Below, piece after piece: positions 1 through 8,455 of a stretch of DNA of 35,829 bases. How positions within the stretch are numbered: position 1 is the first letter of the stretch; each line of letters starts with the position of its first letter. The notes under the pieces were generated by a model. It did no database searches, was not told the origin of the DNA, and worked only from the letters and a program-made list of their open reading frames with translations. This DNA comes from Porphyra umbilicalis (taxonomy: Eukaryota > Rhodophyta > Bangiophyceae > Bangiales > Bangiaceae): the NCBI GenBank assembly GCA_002049455.2, contig KV919272.1, positions 1 to 35,829 on the forward strand. The letters run 5' to 3'. A program made the position numbers and the translations under genes.

Positions 1-51
1 GCTCTTACCATCCGAAACGGGCCCACCTTCCCAATTCGGGCCGATCCGGGC

Positions 52-108
52 CGAGCACGTTCGCGTGTGCGAGAATTTTGAAAAATCTCGCACACGTGAA
101 CGTGCTCG
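52..108. repeat. Central hairpin of element A copy 1
   Basis: Two 23 bp arms, starting CGAGCACGTTC and ending GAACGTGCTCG, separated by an A/T-rich loop with one arm mismatch. The same structure sits in the other A copies (3299-3355, 18142-18195, 27415-27471). Confidence 0.85.
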
Positions 109-276
109 AAAAGAAAATAGCCTGTTGGGCGGCCCTGCATCTGACACGAATGATTGGACGAGAGCTCTCTTCGGATCATGTCGTGCGGCCACGTGACTGC
201 GATGGGGCGAATCCTCATCGGCGGGGCCCGATTGCGTGGTTGCGGCAACGTGACAGGCGCGCTGTGTCCGAACTTC

Positions 277-894
277 CAGGCACGTGCGTGCAATACCCTT
301 GCCTTCAGGGCGGTGGCGCGATTGGCGACGCATCGACACCGGGCACGCCGGCCGACTCCATAGCCGCGAGCGCGCACGGGGGCACGTATAGTCACGTTGC
401 CGTGGCGGGGGAAACTTGGGGCGGGGAAAAGGGCGCCGCCCCCGGCACCGCAGCGGCGGCGGCTCGCCGGCGTCGCGCGACGCCGACGGGAGGGGCCTTC
501 ACTCCGCCGCGCAGCGCACCTCTAATTGCGCCGCTAGATAGCAGGCCGACGGGCCGCCGCAACAGAAGCCGGCGCGCAGGCACAATCACCCGCGGGTCAT
601 CGCGGGCGCGTTTAACCCCCGTAGTCGCTGCGCGCGGTCGCCGCGCCCAACTCGGGGGTGGTAGGGGGGCAGGCACCGTCCGGGCCCTGTGACCCTTGTG
701 GCAGGACAGTCCTTCTCAGCCACGTAACTCTATTCGCTTTTAGCGTCATCGCGACCCTTCCAATGTCGACACGCCCTCAGATCCCTGAGGACCCGAATGC
801 AGACTGCCACCTCTGAAACGGAGAGCAAGTTCCGTGATCTAAGTATATGTGTGCATCACTACACTTTGGGAGCACCCTGTCCTAAAGGCCAGGG
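277..894. mobile_element. GC-rich insert B, copy 1, nested in element A
   Basis: Segment CAGGCACGTGCG...GGCCAGGG that is absent from the uninterrupted A copy at 27228-27818. It is flanked by the 6 bp direct repeat AACTTC at 271-276 and 895-900, consistent with a target-site duplication. Near its ends are inverted motifs CCCTTGCCTTCAGG (296) and CCTAAAGGCCAGGG (881-894). A second copy lies at 3383-4074. No coding capacity is recognised. Confidence 0.7.
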
Positions 895-1092
895 AACTTC
901 TTTGCGATCGCTGTGAGATGCGATCTGCCCAGTCCAGATGCCGCGTTTCAAACAATCTAATCACGACAGTTTTGGTGGCCCGTCAGGACAGCGGTTGTTG
1001 AATCACGCGTGCTCGACGGACTTATATCCATATTCGGACCCAATCACGTGCACGTGCACGCGCCGTCAAGACACAGCCTAAGACCAGAGGTG

Positions 1093-1206
1093 TGATTATA
1101 ATCATTCCTGGGCTCGGGTATATAAAATTATTATAATCAACCCCATGATTTTAAATCGTATGGGGCGATTTTTATTGATTATAATCATTGGCCATGATTA
1201 TAATCA
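1093..1206. repeat. Cluster of TGATTATAATCA palindromes, left
   Basis: Three perfect copies of the 12 bp palindrome TGATTATAATCA at 1093-1104, 1176-1187 and 1195-1206, plus a partial copy near 1128-1140, in an AT-rich island within GC-rich DNA. The matching cluster at 4824-4890 has three perfect copies in inverted overall arrangement. These could be transposase or transcription-factor binding sites at the ends of element C. Confidence 0.75.
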
Positions 1207-1700
1207 TTGGGCGCCTTCACGACCGAGCAGAAGTACGCACAAATATGACAAAAGTCCAATCAAGTCAACATTAGACGTGATAAGCCAACTTCCTAAACAT
1301 CCTGTACAAAGCTACGAGAGTGACTTCGGCAGGGTTGTAGGCTGTGTCCCTGTCGACTGAGGCCACCACTTCATGGCATCGGACGACGCCACGAGGTGTC
1401 CACCACTCACGTGTCGGTTTTGCTCTCCGCCCTCCAATCGCGAGGGGCCTTTGCTCCGGTATGCACCACTACCATTTGAGCGTTGCTCGTTGGCAGTCAA
1501 CCAGAGCTTGGCAGAGAAATTCCTGCCAGTGAGTGTATTTTTGGATGGAAATGGCTTTGACAAATTACTCTCTAAAGGCACATAATAGTTACGCCAGCCA
1601 ATTTGGGAACACTGTCGCAGTGAGGCGACGGCGACAAGACGGCCGCCGACCCTCGCCTCCGCCTCCTCGATGCCGTCGACGGCGCGGACGGAGTTGACTG

Positions 1701-2231
1701 GTGCATCCCCGATTGCCTCGTGGGAGCCGCCGCTGCCGGACGGCCTATCGCTGCTGGTTTCCTGCCGCCGCCGATTGTCTAGAAGGGCGGCTACGCCGCA
1801 ATGAATGGGCCCCGATTAGTGCTGCAGTGCATCAGTCCTTTCGGCCTGAGTGGCTCTGCCGCGCATCGAGGCTCTTCGGTCTTGGCGCCGCCGTTTCGTG
1901 TGCCGCACTGATGGCTCCGCGGCCAATGGTGGCAGCACCAGTGGCGCTGACTTCCGCTGCTTCTGCGCCGTGTCCCGCGTCATGGACTCCGCTCTTCTCG
2001 TTTTCAGTACCTCCCACATCCTCCTCACCTGCTATGCGTGCATTGGCCCCAAACACTGCGCCTGCTGTCGCGGTTGACTCTGCCTTGCGTCCCGCGTTGC
2101 CTGCGTTGTTCGCGCCCGAGCCAAGTGTCTCGGTAACCCAGCAGACTGTTGCTCCGTCGCTGACGCGGCCAGCAACCAAACGAGGTGGGCTCCGCGACTT
2201 CTCCGACCGCAAGACAGAGCGGGTTGACTGA
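1701..2231 (+). CDS. Unassigned alanine/proline/serine-rich ORF
   Basis: A 176-codon open frame inside element C, rich in Ala, Pro and Ser, ending in a charged stretch (TKRGGLRDFSDRKTERVD) 40 bp before the foldback MITE. I recognise no domain. High GC makes chance ORFs of this length common, and another ORF overlaps it on the opposite strand, so it may be a decayed coding fragment or nothing at all. Confidence 0.2.
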   Translation: MHPRLPRGSRRCRTAYRCWFPAAADCLEGRLRRNEWAPISAAVHQSFRPEWLCRASRLFGLGAAVSCAALMAPRPMVAAPVALTSAASAPCPASWTPLFSFSVPPTSSSPAMRALAPNTAPAVAVDSALRPALPALFAPEPSVSVTQQTVAPSLTRPATKRGGLRDFSDRKTERVD

Positions 2232-2271
2232 TGCACTTGCCTCATAAAGATGCCTGGTTTTTCTGCGTTTA

Positions 2272-2403
2272 CAGCCGTTCTCCCAAAAACCCCGCACTCC
2301 AACAGTTGTAAAAGAGTTCCAAATCGGCCTCTACGACCCCGCAGAGGCCGATTTGGAACTCTTTTGCAACAGTTGGAGTGCGGGATATTTGGGAGAACGG
2401 CTG
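2272..2403. mobile_element. Foldback MITE with TA target duplication
   Basis: A 61 bp inverted repeat with about four mismatches around a roughly 10 bp centre. The left arm begins CAGCCGTTCTCCCAAA and the right arm ends GGGAGAACGGCTG. TA dinucleotides flank both sides (2270-2271 and 2404-2405), as expected for Tc1/mariner-type insertion. It consists almost entirely of its two termini. A transcript would form a nearly perfect hairpin, so a small-RNA precursor is an alternative reading. Confidence 0.75.
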
Positions 2404-3298
2404 TATGTCAACACACAAAGCCAGTACTGTGCTCAGCGGGTCGTCTATGTCTGTGAGTCGCGACGCGCGGCGTCTCCAGTTCGTGCTCAGGCGCAGATGA
2501 CTGAGTTGGATAGAGGGGGGGGATATATAGCAGTGGCGCAGCTTACTGAAGTTGTAGTGTGTTCGCACTTGCTTGGTCGCTCACGTAAACTGGTGCGTCA
2601 TGTGTTAATGGGGTTATGCTTTTCAGTATCTGCCTATCCTTTCTATCTCTGCCTATCCGCGGTTGTAGTAGGGCACGACCGGGCGTCCAGGTGTGCCTGC
2701 CGCGCATGTCAGCACCCACCTATGTTGCACGCCCGCCAGGGTAACATGCCAGCACAGACGACACCACCGCTCGCCCAGATGGACATGTTCTGGATACTTG
2801 TCGCCGCATTTTGTGTGAAATATATGGAATGGGCTTAGGTGGAAGCCGAAATCAATTCAAGTGCCCCCTTAAAAATCAAAACTTCGCGAACTGTCCGATG
2901 ACATAGAGAGCTGGCCTCGAATGAAGACAGTGCCGACACCGCCGCCGCTGAGGTTGTGTCCTAACGGCGCGAGCACGTGCACGTGACTGGGTCTCAATAT
3001 GGATATAAGTCCGTCGAGCACGCGTGATTCGACAACCGCTGTCTTGACGGGCCACCAAAACTGTCGTGATTAGATCGTTTGAAACGCGGCATCTGGAGTG
3101 GGCAGATCGCATCTCACAGCGATCGCAAGGAGGTTTCGGACACAGCGCGCCTGCTACGTTGCCGCAACCACGCAAGCGGGCCCCGCCGATGAGGATTCGG
3201 CCCATCGCAGTCACGTGGCCGCACGACATGATCCGAAGAGAGCTCTCGTCCAATCATTCGTGTCAGATGCAGGGCCGCCCAACAGGCTATTTTCTTTT

Positions 3299-3355
3299 CG
3301 AGCACGTTCACGTGTGCGAGATTTTTCAAAATTCTCGCACACGCGAACGTGCTCG
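3299..3355. repeat. Central hairpin of element A copy 2
   Basis: Same 23 bp arms as at 52-108 (CGAGCACGTTC... / ...GAACGTGCTCG), with a single arm mismatch at the equivalent position on the opposite arm. Confidence 0.85.
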
Positions 3356-3382
3356 GCCCGGATCGGCCCGAATCGGGATATC

Positions 3383-4074
3383 CAGGCACGTGCGTGCAAT
3401 ACCCTGGCCTTCAGGGCGGTGGCGCGCTGGGCGACGCATCGACACCGGGCACGCCGGCCGGCTCCATGGCCGCGAGCACACACGGGGGCATGTACAGCCA
3501 CGCTGCCGGGGCGGGGGGGGCGTGGGGCAGGGAAACAGGTGCCGCCGCCGCCACCGCAGCGGCGGCGGCCGGCCGGCGTGGCGCAACGCCCACGGGCGGG
3601 GCCGTCACCCCGCCGCGCAGCGCACCTGCGCGCAACGGGCGGGGCGGCCGACACGGCGCACGTGCGGGCGGGTGGGGTCGACCGCCGCGCGACGGGGCGC
3701 CTCTTACCCTACCGTTAGATGTTGTCAGCAACCGCCGACGCGCCGCCGCAATAGAAGCCGGCGCGCAGGCACGATCACCCGCGGGTCATCGTGGGCGGTT
3801 CAAACACCGGAAGACGCCGCGCGCGGTCGCCGCGGGGCGGTGGGGGAGGGCAGGGGGGCAGCCGCCGCCCGGGCCCAGTGACCCTTGTGGCAGGACAGTC
3901 CTTCTCAGCCACGTAACTCTATTCGCTTTTAGCGTCATCGCGACCCTGACACGCCCTCAGATCCCTGAGGACACGAATGCAGACTGCCACCTCTGAAACG
4001 GAGAGCAAGTCTCGTGATCTAATTATATGTGTGCATCACTACACTTTGAGAGCACCCTGTCCTGAAGGCCAGGG
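3383..4074. mobile_element. GC-rich insert B, copy 2
   Basis: Begins CAGGCACGTGCGTG and ends GGCCAGGG, as in copy 1. It contains the exact 14 bp inverted pair CCCTGGCCTTCAGG (3402-3415) / CCTGAAGGCCAGGG (4061-4074). It is inserted at a different site of element A from copy 1, so the two insertions are independent. No clear target duplication is visible here. The interior is extremely GC-rich (3500-3700) and gives long spurious ORFs in several frames. Confidence 0.65.
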
Positions 4075-4242
4075 AAAAGTGGGCCAGTTTCGGACGGTAA
4101 GTCCGTTCGTGCGCGGGTCACCCGATCACTCCAATAATGTCCAAACTGGTCGACGTGATTGGGGCGTGATTGGAACGTCGCGTTCCCATTGGCTAGCACG
4201 CACTTGTGCACGCCGTGCACGCGTCGTTAAGACAGACCCTGA

Positions 4243-5671
4243 GCAGCAACTGATGGTGAGAAACGACCGTGGAGCTGAAGCGACATGTTATTCTGGATAA
4301 TGAGACTCAGGTCTGGCCTGAGCGGTTGCTCGTGACAACGCCGTGGCTTTGACCAAGCGTCCTCGTTCGCTCCAGTCAGTTCACAGGCCATGAAAAACGC
4401 ATAGGAGGCCAACGTGAATCGACCACACCTGGCAACCCCGCTCAGATGTACTATTTACGATTCTATGTGGCAATTGTGTACTGATGCCATGGTAACCTTG
4501 GCTATTTTTGCAGATGCCTGTCTTCATATGCATGCGGTGCTCTTCGACGCTCTGTCGCTTGGCTCAGACTCTTTCTTCACTCTTCCCTGCGCGTAGACGC
4601 ATCAGACTGCCATGCTCGTTGCCAGTTCTGCCATCTGTAGGAGCGTACCGTGCAAGTGCAGCAGGGCATGTCCTTCGCATTGTTGACACGAACGACAGTC
4701 GCGGACTGGCCAACCAGCCAGTGAAACGCTTGAATCTGTCAGTTGGCAGGCCAACCAGCTGTCTCTATCTCCTAGTAGCCCCCCTCATGTATGACCAACT
4801 GTAAATCCCTTTGCATGGCCATGTGATTATAATCATCAGCCCCGTGATGTAAAATGATTATAATGATTATAATCATCATGATTATAATCAAATAAAAATC
4901 ACCTGCCACCTCTGGTTAAGACAGACCCTCAGGGTCTGAGGAAGCACAATCGGTTGTATTCATGACGACTGTCAGCCGGCGATTCTAGGCTTCTTATTGG
5001 CCCTTTCGGCCGGCGCTGAGAGTGGCTCCGCCGACAGACCGGCGGACCCGCCTCGACGGATCCGTCCCGAGCGCGCACGACGAGGCCCTCAGAGCAGCCC
5101 AGCTGCCGCGCCGCCTGTCTCACCGCCATCTCACGCGCGCGCAGCAGAGGTAGCCAGCTGTCCAGCAGTACCTCCTGGTCTTTGGTGAGACCGCGGGTAG
5201 GCTGGGCCATGACGGGCTGCCCACGGCGGGCAGTGTGCTGGCCGCCTGGAGCCATGGTGTCCAACAGCACAGGGCAACGAGTATGCGCCTCACGCAGGTG
5301 GGTGGGGAAGTGAGAGGAGGTAAGAGAGGGGAGGGAAAGGAAGGAAAACTGCGGCACTCGCTGGAGCCGAGACGACGGTCGTGGCCACAACGGCGAATGA
5401 TACGGGGTTCCACCTGCGCCTTGTCGAACCAACTGGACCCCAGCAGTCGGGCCAATACAAGCGTCTTGAAGAGAGTAGACTGGAGGTTTTTCGTGCGTCT
5501 CTCGCGTACTTCTACTGTAGCCTTCTTCGCGGCTGGTAGCCAGCTTCAGCCGAACGTCGCGACGCATGTGATGGAGGAGAGCGGTTTCGATTTCCAGTGT
5601 ATAACGTTTTATCTTGCTGGTGTACGGCCGAGGTGTCCGCAGCCACCTCCCTACAGAAATGCTCTTGGCCC
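4243..5671. other. Gene-free stretch downstream of the MysC-MysD gene
   Basis: Contains the right end of element C and, after 4920, the motif CAGACCCTCAGGGTCTG, which looks like two A-element termini joined head to tail around TCA. On the minus strand a 212-codon frame (4929-5567) holds a protein-like segment from about 5211 down (MAQPTRGLTKDQEVLLDSWL onward, with RQAARQLGCSEGL resembling a short helix-turn-helix). I cannot assign it and give it little weight as a gene. Confidence 0.4.
4824..4890. repeat. Cluster of TGATTATAATCA palindromes, right
   Basis: Perfect copies at 4824-4835, 4864-4875 and 4879-4890 plus a one-mismatch copy at 4855-4866. The cluster pairs with the one at 1093-1206. 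Confidence 0.75.
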
Positions 5672-8455
5672 CTATCGCCGCACCTTCATGCCGAATTCTT
5701 GCGGCGCCTTCTTGCCGTGCGCCTGCGCGGCAATGGCGGCGCTCTTGCGACCGACGCTGCGCTCGCTAAACTCGACAAACAGCTGCGGGTGCTTCTTGCC
5801 AGCCGCGTCGGCCATCAGCACGAGCACGCTGCGGAAGGAGAAGGAGCAGTAGAGGCACGACTCGAGCATGTACGGCTCCCCGTCGGGGTCCACCCGCACG
5901 TCATAAATGCTGTAGTCGGCACAGTCGGTGGCCCTGTGGCTGACCACCGCCAGCTTGTACAGCTTGTCATGAAGCACCGGATCAATATCGGCAGGCACCT
6001 TGCGGTCGACGGGCGCGTAGCCGCTGGGCTGCCCGGACGAGTCGGTGGTAATCTTGTCCCCAGATTTGCGGATCGGCTTCTCCGCGGGGAGGAAGTACTC
6101 GACGACGGGGAGCATCTCCATGCCTCCGTCGGGCGTCTCGATCACCGCGACGCGGAGCTCGCGGCCGAGAGGAATGTACTGTTCGACCATCACCTCGTCA
6201 CCAAACTGGAAAGCCGACTCGAGGGCTGCCGCCACCTGCGCCTCGTTGTGCACCACCTCCACGCCCATCGAGTTGTCCTCCTCGGTTGGCTTGATGACAA
6301 TGGGGAAGGGCATCGAGTGCGTGTCACCGCGACGCAGCAGCTGCGATTTTGGCACTTGCACACCGTCCATGGCAGCACACGCCTTGGTCCGAGCCTTGTT
6401 GGTTGATAGTGCGAGCGCCTCACCGCTGCATCCAATAGTTGGAAGGTCCAGCATCGAAAAAACCGAGCGATAGGCGGTGAGGCCGGCATAGTCAAACATA
6501 TGGGGGATCATCAAGTCGATGGCCAACGACTCAATGGCCGCCAGTGCTTGCGCCAGCGACAACCGTGGTGCCTTTTCGCGCATGTAGACTTCGTCCTTGC
6601 CGACAGCCACGCTCCACTCGCCCGTCAAGTGCACGTACCCGATGACGTGCTCGTAGCGCACGTCGTCCGTGACGCTCGAGATGCAGTCAAAGCCATAATA
6701 ACTAGACACCGTCTCGTAGTACTTGCTTGTACATGATCCCATGACGTGGAGGACCTTGAGCCTCCTCAGTGGGATGCGGTAGTAAGTGTAGGGGGTGGCT
6801 CGAGCGCGTGGGGCCAGCAGCGTCAGCTCTGAGTCAAAGCCGAGCGCAACAGATGCGGCATCTCCCGTTAGCAGCCTCGTCGGCGCGACGGCCTCCGACG
6901 CTGCCACCAGTCCACTCAACTCCTCAGGAGAGGCCACAAACTGAATGGGTGGTAGGTCGGCATACAAGGAGTTGGAGACGCCCGACAGCAGCCCCGCCTG
7001 GGCACCGAGCTGAAACAACACCGGGTGGCACGACGCCTTGCGAGCGACCGCCACAACGGCACCGACATTGGGCACGGCGGCGTCAATGTAAATCGTCTCC
7101 ACGTACTGGAGGGCGCGGTCGAGCACCGCCAGCTTGGCCCCCTGCGCAGCATTCTCAAAGGTCCCGATGCTACGCGGCGCCGACGGGCCGTCGATGATGA
7201 TCTTGCAAATGTTGACGTCGATTTTGCGGTAGCCGGCCTCACTCATGCCGCTGGTCTGGATGGCGTGCAGCGGCCACGCAATCTCCGCGGCAAAGAAAGG
7301 CAGCGGGTCCGACAGGCACAGGTAGCCCTCGGTACGGGCCGTCCACGGCCAGCAGTTGCCATGGAACACGAAGCCCACGTCCTGGGTGCGGCAGCGGGCG
7401 CTGACATCGATGCCAAAGAAGGATTCCCCCCACAGCGGCGTGCACGACACCGTCTCGAGAATGGACGACGCCCTCGGGTTGCACTCAATCACGTACGGCA
7501 CGCCCGAGTCCTGGTCGCGGATGAAGTCGAACGCGTACTGACCGGACAAGTGCATGCCGGCGATGAGGTCGCGGAGCGGCTTGTCGACGTCTGCAGGGGT
7601 CGGCACATGGTCAAAGTGCACCAGGTCCGGCTGCGACAGGTAGCAGGCCGAGAAGGTCACCTTGCCATTGACGCACACGTACCACACCGAGTACTCAGCG
7701 CCTCGGATCATTTGCTGCCACTGCCACGCGTCGGTCGGGGACGGCTTGACAAAGTCGGGGAGCGGGTCACTTGGCGCAACCGGCACAATCTCCTCGTCCC
7801 GGTTGACGGATGACTCAAGGCGCTTGACGATAATGCCGTGCGGCTGCGATGCTGAGTGCGGCACCTGCTCGCGGCGGGTAACCAGGCCACTGGCCGGGGC
7901 GGGCACCCCATACTGCCGGCACGTGGCGCTGAACCGCTCGCGGTCATCGAGCCGCAGCACGTTGTCCAGGCCGGTGCAAAGCCACTCCACATGTGGCAGC
8001 TTGGGCGACAGACGGTCCTTGGCGACGCCTAGGAAGAGGGCCTCGTTGATGGTGCTTACGGGGACGACCATGTCGACGGCGTACTCGACTAGCAGCTTCC
8101 CGAAGGCATCCACCCAGGCGTCCAGGGCGTTCACATCCAGCGACGGCAGCACCACGAAATGGTCGCACGCCGTGCTGACTGCCGACGCGCTCACGTGGTC
8201 ATAGTCTGTGACAACAACGGTGGCGCCGACCGCCTTCAGCGCCCGGATGACGTGGACAGTCTTGGCCTGCCGGCCGGTAGTGACGAGGACAGTCTTGCCG
8301 GCAGCGACACCATGGGGAACCCCGGCCAACGGCCGCGTGGCCATCCGCAAGGCGCCGCGCAGGGCGACCAGGAGCGACCAAAAGAAGGCATCGAGCAGCC
8401 GCAACACGATCTGCACCAGGTTGCAATTGGCGGGGGGGATTGCCGGGGACGCCAT
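5672..8455 (-). CDS. mysC-mysD: Fused ATP-grasp (MysC-type) and D-Ala-D-Ala ligase-like (MysD-type) MAA synthase
   Basis: A 927-residue single-exon protein, predicted to condense 4-deoxygadusol with glycine to mycosporine-glycine (N-terminal half) and then add a second amino acid to give disubstituted MAAs (C-terminal half). A hydrophobic segment at residues 12-34 matches the N-terminal hydrophobic stretch of MysC proteins. ATP-grasp half: DRERFSATCRQYGVPAP (171-187) and YVIECNPRASS (321-331) carrying metal-binding Glu and Asn. Ligase half: GCSGEALALSTNKARTK (675-691), PIVIKPTEEDNSMGV (718-732), VEQYIPLGRELRVAVIE (757-773) and YDVRVDPDGEPYMLES (851-866), followed by CSFSF, typical of MysD. 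Residues about 430-560 match neither half. The start is the first Met of the frame and lies directly before the hydrophobic segment. It is divergent from the MysA-MysB gene, which supplies its substrate. The family call is strong; the amino acid added in the second step cannot be read from sequence. Confidence 0.9.
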   Translation of the reverse strand: MASPAIPPANCNLVQIVLRLLDAFFWSLLVALRGALRMATRPLAGVPHGVAAGKTVLVTTGRQAKTVHVIRALKAVGATVVVTDYDHVSASAVSTACDHFVVLPSLDVNALDAWVDAFGKLLVEYAVDMVVPVSTINEALFLGVAKDRLSPKLPHVEWLCTGLDNVLRLDDRERFSATCRQYGVPAPASGLVTRREQVPHSASQPHGIIVKRLESSVNRDEEIVPVAPSDPLPDFVKPSPTDAWQWQQMIRGAEYSVWYVCVNGKVTFSACYLSQPDLVHFDHVPTPADVDKPLRDLIAGMHLSGQYAFDFIRDQDSGVPYVIECNPRASSILETVSCTPLWGESFFGIDVSARCRTQDVGFVFHGNCWPWTARTEGYLCLSDPLPFFAAEIAWPLHAIQTSGMSEAGYRKIDVNICKIIIDGPSAPRSIGTFENAAQGAKLAVLDRALQYVETIYIDAAVPNVGAVVAVARKASCHPVLFQLGAQAGLLSGVSNSLYADLPPIQFVASPEELSGLVAASEAVAPTRLLTGDAASVALGFDSELTLLAPRARATPYTYYRIPLRRLKVLHVMGSCTSKYYETVSSYYGFDCISSVTDDVRYEHVIGYVHLTGEWSVAVGKDEVYMREKAPRLSLAQALAAIESLAIDLMIPHMFDYAGLTAYRSVFSMLDLPTIGCSGEALALSTNKARTKACAAMDGVQVPKSQLLRRGDTHSMPFPIVIKPTEEDNSMGVEVVHNEAQVAAALESAFQFGDEVMVEQYIPLGRELRVAVIETPDGGMEMLPVVEYFLPAEKPIRKSGDKITTDSSGQPSGYAPVDRKVPADIDPVLHDKLYKLAVVSHRATDCADYSIYDVRVDPDGEPYMLESCLYCSFSFRSVLVLMADAAGKKHPQLFVEFSERSVGRKSAAIAAQAHGKKAPQEFGMKVRR

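Larger units (their letters stand above)
1..1078. mobile_element. Element A, copy 1 (left end outside window)
   Basis: Non-autonomous DNA transposon, partial at the window edge. Its right terminus (rc GGCTGTGTCTTGACGGCG) ends at 1078 and is followed by TAA. The same terminus and interior recur in inverted orientation at 2952-4239 and in the same orientation at 27228-27818. It carries the central hairpin at 52-108 and the subterminal run of CACGTG/GTGCAC near 1048-1062. It is longer than the 591 bp copy because a GC-rich insert (B, 277-894) interrupts it. No transposase-like ORF is present; the ORFs that occur are incidental to high GC. Confidence 0.75.
2952..4239. mobile_element. Element A, copy 2, complete with TGA duplication
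   Basis: Inverted relative to copy 1. The left terminus is GGTTGTGTCCTAACGGCG and the right terminus reads GGGTCTGTCTTAACGACG on the reverse strand. TGA flanks both ends (2949-2951 and 4240-4242), a 3 bp target duplication. The 1288 bp length results from nested insert B (3383-4074); without it the element is about 0.6 kb, like the 27228-27818 copy. Termini are rich in overlapping CACGTG and GTGCAC. No transposase is encoded, so it must be mobilised in trans. Confidence 0.8.
1083..4916. mobile_element. Candidate composite element C enclosing element A copy 2
   Basis: Perfect 10 bp terminal inverted repeat ACCAGAGGTG (1083-1092) / CACCTCTGGT (4907-4916) bounded by the direct repeat TAAG (1079-1082 and 4917-4920). 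Just inside both ends are clusters of the palindrome TGATTATAATCA and the inverted motif GATTTTTATT (about 1167-1176 and the complement at 4891-4902). The interior holds a foldback MITE (2272-2403) and element A copy 2. No transposase is recognised. The sequence outside both ends resembles A-element termini, so the boundaries could instead reflect overlapping insertions. Confidence 0.5.

Noticed and set aside
4929..5567. 212-codon minus-strand ORF next to the MysC-MysD gene as a real gene
   Set aside because: Only a short part resembles protein, it runs into transposon-derived sequence at its 3' end, and no family is recognised.
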